In this document: piece by piece, positions 4,577-6,847 of the stretch
How the letters are laid out: every line of letters starts with the position of its first letter
How positions within the stretch are numbered: position 1 is the stretch's first letter
NCBI GenBank assembly: GCA_031422915.1
Contig: JANPEK010000036.1
Coordinates: forward strand, 1 to 6,847
DNA: 6,847 nucleotides
Source of the DNA: JANMEX01 sp031422915
GTDB taxonomy: Bacteria > Pseudomonadota > Alphaproteobacteria > Rhizobiales > Rhizobiaceae
Reading direction: 5' to 3'
The notes under the pieces: model-generated
The model's database searches: none
What the model saw: the letters and a program-made list of their open reading frames with translations, nothing else
Told to the model about the DNA's origin: nothing
Program-made: the position numbers and the translations under genes

Positions 4577-6580
4577 TCACTCAAACTCCATGATCAACTC
4601 ATCCACGGCCAAACTCGCACCCTCGCTCGCGGCGACCCTTTTCACCACCGCCTTCCGCTCGGCCCGCAGAACATTTTCCATCTTCATCGCCTCGACCATC
4701 GCCAAAGCCTGTCCGGCTTCAACCGTATCACCAACCGCCACCATAATCGCACGCACCATTCCGGGCATCGGGCACAGCAGCATGCGCGACATATCCTTGG
4801 CCACCTTCACCGGCATCAGCCTGGCCAGTTCCGCCACGCGCGGTCGTCGCACGGTGAAGGTCAAATCCATCCCGCGATGGCGCAAGCGTATCCCGGAGCC
4901 TGCAAACGCAACCTTCACCGAAAGCGCCCGTCCGTCGATCACAAATTTCGCCAGCGGCATGCCGGGGTTCCAGCCGCTCGTCAGCGTCAGCGGCTGCTCA
5001 CCATCGAGCGAAACCTTCAGCGCTTCGCCATCATGCTTCACGCTTGCCGCGAATTGCGTCCCGTTCGATGCCACAACCCACTCGGCACCGATCTTGCGCC
5101 TGTGATTCTCCATCGTGCCGGAAATCTGCGCCGCCCGTTGTTCGCGCGCCACCTGCATCGCCACCGCTATCGCGGCCAGATCGTGCAACTGCGCGGCATC
5201 CGGTTCGACGCCGTGGAACCCGTCCGGAAATTCTTCGGCAATGAAGGCGGTGGTGATGTTGCCCGACCGGAAGCGCTCGTGCCCCATCACCGCCGAAAGG
5301 AACGGCAGATTGTGGCCGATGCCGTCCACCTCAAAATCATCCAGCGCCTGGCGCATCGCGTCGATAGCGGTGAGCCTTTCCGGCGCCCAAGTACATAGCT
5401 TCGCAATCATCGGGTCGTAATACATCGAAATCTCACCGCCCTCGAACACGCCGGTGTCATTGCGCAGGATCGTGCCGTCCGTGCGTTTGCCCTCGACCGG
5501 CGGCCGGTAGCGTGTCAGCCGCCCAATAGACGGCAGAAAGCTGCGGTAAGGGTCCTCAGCATAAAGGCGGCTCTCAATCGCCCAGCCGGAGAGCTTCACG
5601 TCATCTTGTGTCATCCCCAGCGGCTCGCCCGCTGCCACGCGGATCATCTTTTCCACAAGGTCTACGCCGGTGATCAACTCTGTCACCGGATGCTCCACCT
5701 GCAGGCGGGTGTTCATCTCGAGAAAATAGAAATTGCGGCTGCCATCAACGATGAACTCAACCGTTCCGGCGGAAAAATACCCCACCGCCTTGGCCAGTGC
5801 TACGGCCTGCTCGCCCATCGCCTTGCGGGTCGCTTCATCCAGAAAAGGCGAGGGCGCTTCCTCGACCACCTTCTGGTTCCGCCGCTGGATCGAGCATTCC
5901 CGTTCGCCAAGGTAAATGACGGTGCCGTGTTGATCGCCCAGCACCTGGATTTCAATATGCCGCGGCTGCATTACGAACTTTTCGATGAAAATCCGGTCGT
6001 CGCCAAACGAGTTCTTCGCCTCCGAGCGCGATAGCGCGAACCCCTCGCGCGCCTCCTCGTCGGTAAGGGCAATGCGCATCCCTTTGCCGCCGCCGCCCGC
6101 CGAGGCCTTGATCATCACCGGATAGCCGATCTGGCGCGAAATCGTCACCGCATGCTCGGCATCGTCGATAAGTCCCATAAAGCCGGGAACAGTCGAAACG
6201 CCCGCTTTCATGGCAATCTTCTTGGACGTGATTTTGTCGCCCATCGCCTCAATCGCGCCAACCGGCGGCCCGATGAATGCAACATTGGCGGCCTTCAGCG
6301 CCTGCGCAAACTTCGCATTCTCCGAAAGGAACCCATAGCCCGGATGCACGGCCTCTGCGCCAGTCTGCTTCACCGCGTCGATGATCTTGTCGATAACAAT
6401 ATAGGATTGGTTCGATGGCGCAGGTCCGATGTGCACCGCCTCATCCGCCATTTTCACGTGCCGCGCATCGCGGTCCGCATCGGAATAGACCGCAACGGTT
6501 TTGATGCCCATGCGTCGGGCAGTGTTCATCACCCGGCAGGCAATCTCGCCACGATTTGCAATGAGGATTTTCTTGAACAT
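4577..6580 (-). CDS. pccA: propionyl-CoA carboxylase, biotin-carrying alpha subunit
   Basis: This 667-residue protein joins biotin carboxylase and biotin carrier functions and, with PccB, carboxylates propionyl-CoA to methylmalonyl-CoA using ATP and bicarbonate. Domains in order: biotin carboxylase N-domain (FKKILIANRGEIACRV, residues 2-17; HPGYGFLSEN, 79-88), ATP-grasp with the glycine loop GGGGKGM at 162-168 and EMNTRLQVEHPVTE at 288-301, then the biotin carboxylase C-domain ending with ESRLYAEDPYRSFLPSIGRL. A central region about 450-590 follows (the PCC-type BT domain), then the biotinyl domain with AMKM, Lys633 being the biotinylated residue. The ESRxYAEDPxRxFLPSIGRL segment, total length and a mutase neighbour argue for PCC over acetyl-CoA or methylcrotonyl-CoA carboxylase. 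The ATG at 6580 comes 3 bp after the preceding stop codon; only a weak TAGG is seen before it, so translational coupling is likely. Confidence 0.96.
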   Translation of the reverse strand: MFKKILIANRGEIACRVMNTARRMGIKTVAVYSDADRDARHVKMADEAVHIGPAPSNQSYIVIDKIIDAVKQTGAEAVHPGYGFLSENAKFAQALKAANVAFIGPPVGAIEAMGDKITSKKIAMKAGVSTVPGFMGLIDDAEHAVTISRQIGYPVMIKASAGGGGKGMRIALTDEEAREGFALSRSEAKNSFGDDRIFIEKFVMQPRHIEIQVLGDQHGTVIYLGERECSIQRRNQKVVEEAPSPFLDEATRKAMGEQAVALAKAVGYFSAGTVEFIVDGSRNFYFLEMNTRLQVEHPVTELITGVDLVEKMIRVAAGEPLGMTQDDVKLSGWAIESRLYAEDPYRSFLPSIGRLTRYRPPVEGKRTDGTILRNDTGVFEGGEISMYYDPMIAKLCTWAPERLTAIDAMRQALDDFEVDGIGHNLPFLSAVMGHERFRSGNITTAFIAEEFPDGFHGVEPDAAQLHDLAAIAVAMQVAREQRAAQISGTMENHRRKIGAEWVVASNGTQFAASVKHDGEALKVSLDGEQPLTLTSGWNPGMPLAKFVIDGRALSVKVAFAGSGIRLRHRGMDLTFTVRRPRVAELARLMPVKVAKDMSRMLLCPMPGMVRAIMVAVGDTVEAGQALAMVEAMKMENVLRAERKAVVKRVAASEGASLAVDELIMEFE

Positions 6581-6583
6581 CGC

Positions 6584-6847
6584 CTACTCGAACGCGCCGG
6601 GAAATGATTTCCGCGCCAGCGGCACGTCTATCTTGAGCAGCGTATCATAGTCGATAGAACTAAAGTTGCCGTCCGCCGCGACAATCTCGCGCCCCAGCAC
6701 CCAGTTGAGCCGCCCGGCATCAATATTGCCCCGCACAAACGGCTGGTCCTTGTAGAGCTTGTAGAGCGACCCGATCAGAAACTCGTCTGCCTGAAGCTGC
6801 TCCGGCGGCCGCTTCCAATCCCGCTCCCGCCGCCGCAAAGGCGTAAC
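6584..6847 (-). CDS. unidentified protein upstream of pccA (5' partial)
   Basis: The frame is open from the right edge to a TAG at 6586-6584 and encodes at least 87 residues, beginning VTPLRRRERDWKRPPEQLQ and ending DVPLARKSFPGAFE. The only in-window start is a TTG at 6838 with no supporting ribosome site, so the gene probably begins outside the window. I do not recognise the family. It does not look like the C-terminus of PccB. The sequence is mixed: a basic Arg-rich start, then a compact region with two short aromatic patches (GSLYKLYKDQPFVRG and LNWVLGREI), with no membrane segment, signal peptide or metal-binding cluster visible. Codon use looks like that of its neighbours, and the 3-bp gap to pccA makes cotranscription and coupled translation very likely. 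A role connected with propionate use or carboxylase assembly is only a guess from position. Confidence 0.75.
   Translation of the reverse strand, partial: VTPLRRRERDWKRPPEQLQADEFLIGSLYKLYKDQPFVRGNIDAGRLNWVLGREIVAADGNFSSIDYDTLLKIDVPLARKSFPGAFE

Noticed and set aside
4356..4584. Short minus-strand open frames across the pccA-scpA spacer
   Set aside because: Their translations (RHLLPASGGEKG, SPRRLRG and similar) are simply the palindromic repeat read as codons.
2473..5398. Long plus-strand open frames opposite scpA and pccA (for example 3424-4563 and 4127-5398)
   Set aside because: They lie antisense to two fully recognisable enzymes, have Arg/Pro/His-rich low-complexity translations typical of antisense frames in GC-rich DNA, and show no known motif.
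6584..6847. The right-hand partial gene as pccB
   Set aside because: The visible C-terminal residues do not resemble the carboxyltransferase C-terminus I know for PccB.
1..6847. tRNA, rRNA, CRISPR array or insertion-sequence transposase
   Set aside because: No cloverleaf, rRNA-like segment, regularly spaced repeats or transposase motif was seen on either strand.

Overview
The window comes from a GC-rich chromosome, most likely an alphaproteobacterium of the order Hyphomicrobiales (Rhizobiales). This rests on three things: the style of the PccA and methylmalonyl-CoA mutase proteins and their adjacent order, a palindromic intergenic repeat of the RIME kind known from rhizobia and relatives, and the uraD-uraH pair. 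The genus cannot be fixed from the sequence alone.

Layout, left to right. (1) Positions 1-453, plus strand: the 3' end of uraD (OHCU decarboxylase) followed 10 bp later by uraH (5-hydroxyisourate hydrolase), two steps of uric acid to allantoin catabolism. (2) 507-860, plus strand: a small META-domain (HslJ-like) protein. (3) 909-1521, plus strand: a type VII toxin-antitoxin pair, MntA-like nucleotidyltransferase antitoxin and HepT-like toxin, overlapping by 11 nt, with a candidate promoter that would give a leaderless mRNA. (4) 2113-1525, minus strand: a second toxin-antitoxin pair, a BrnT-family toxin followed by an overlapping helix-turn-helix antitoxin. The two modules converge tail to tail with only 3 bp between stop codons. 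(5) 2114-2235: an AT-rich spacer that must hold the brnT control region. (6) 2236-6847, minus strand: a propionyl-CoA assimilation operon, read right to left as an unidentified gene (5' end outside the window), pccA, a 174-bp palindromic repeat, and scpA (methylmalonyl-CoA mutase).

How the genes work together. PccA is the biotin-carrying subunit of propionyl-CoA carboxylase, making methylmalonyl-CoA, and the mutase converts the (R) form to succinyl-CoA for the TCA cycle. The carboxyltransferase subunit (pccB), the epimerase and the mutase chaperone are not in the window; pccB may lie just beyond the right edge. The two toxin-antitoxin modules form a small accessory block of about 1.3 kb between two ordinary catabolic loci.

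Most of the window is well-known metabolism. The items most worth a second look are the tail-to-tail toxin-antitoxin block, the BrnT toxin with a non-standard HTH antitoxin, the repeat element next to the scpA ribosome binding site, and the unidentified gene 3 bp upstream of pccA. I see no clearly new system.
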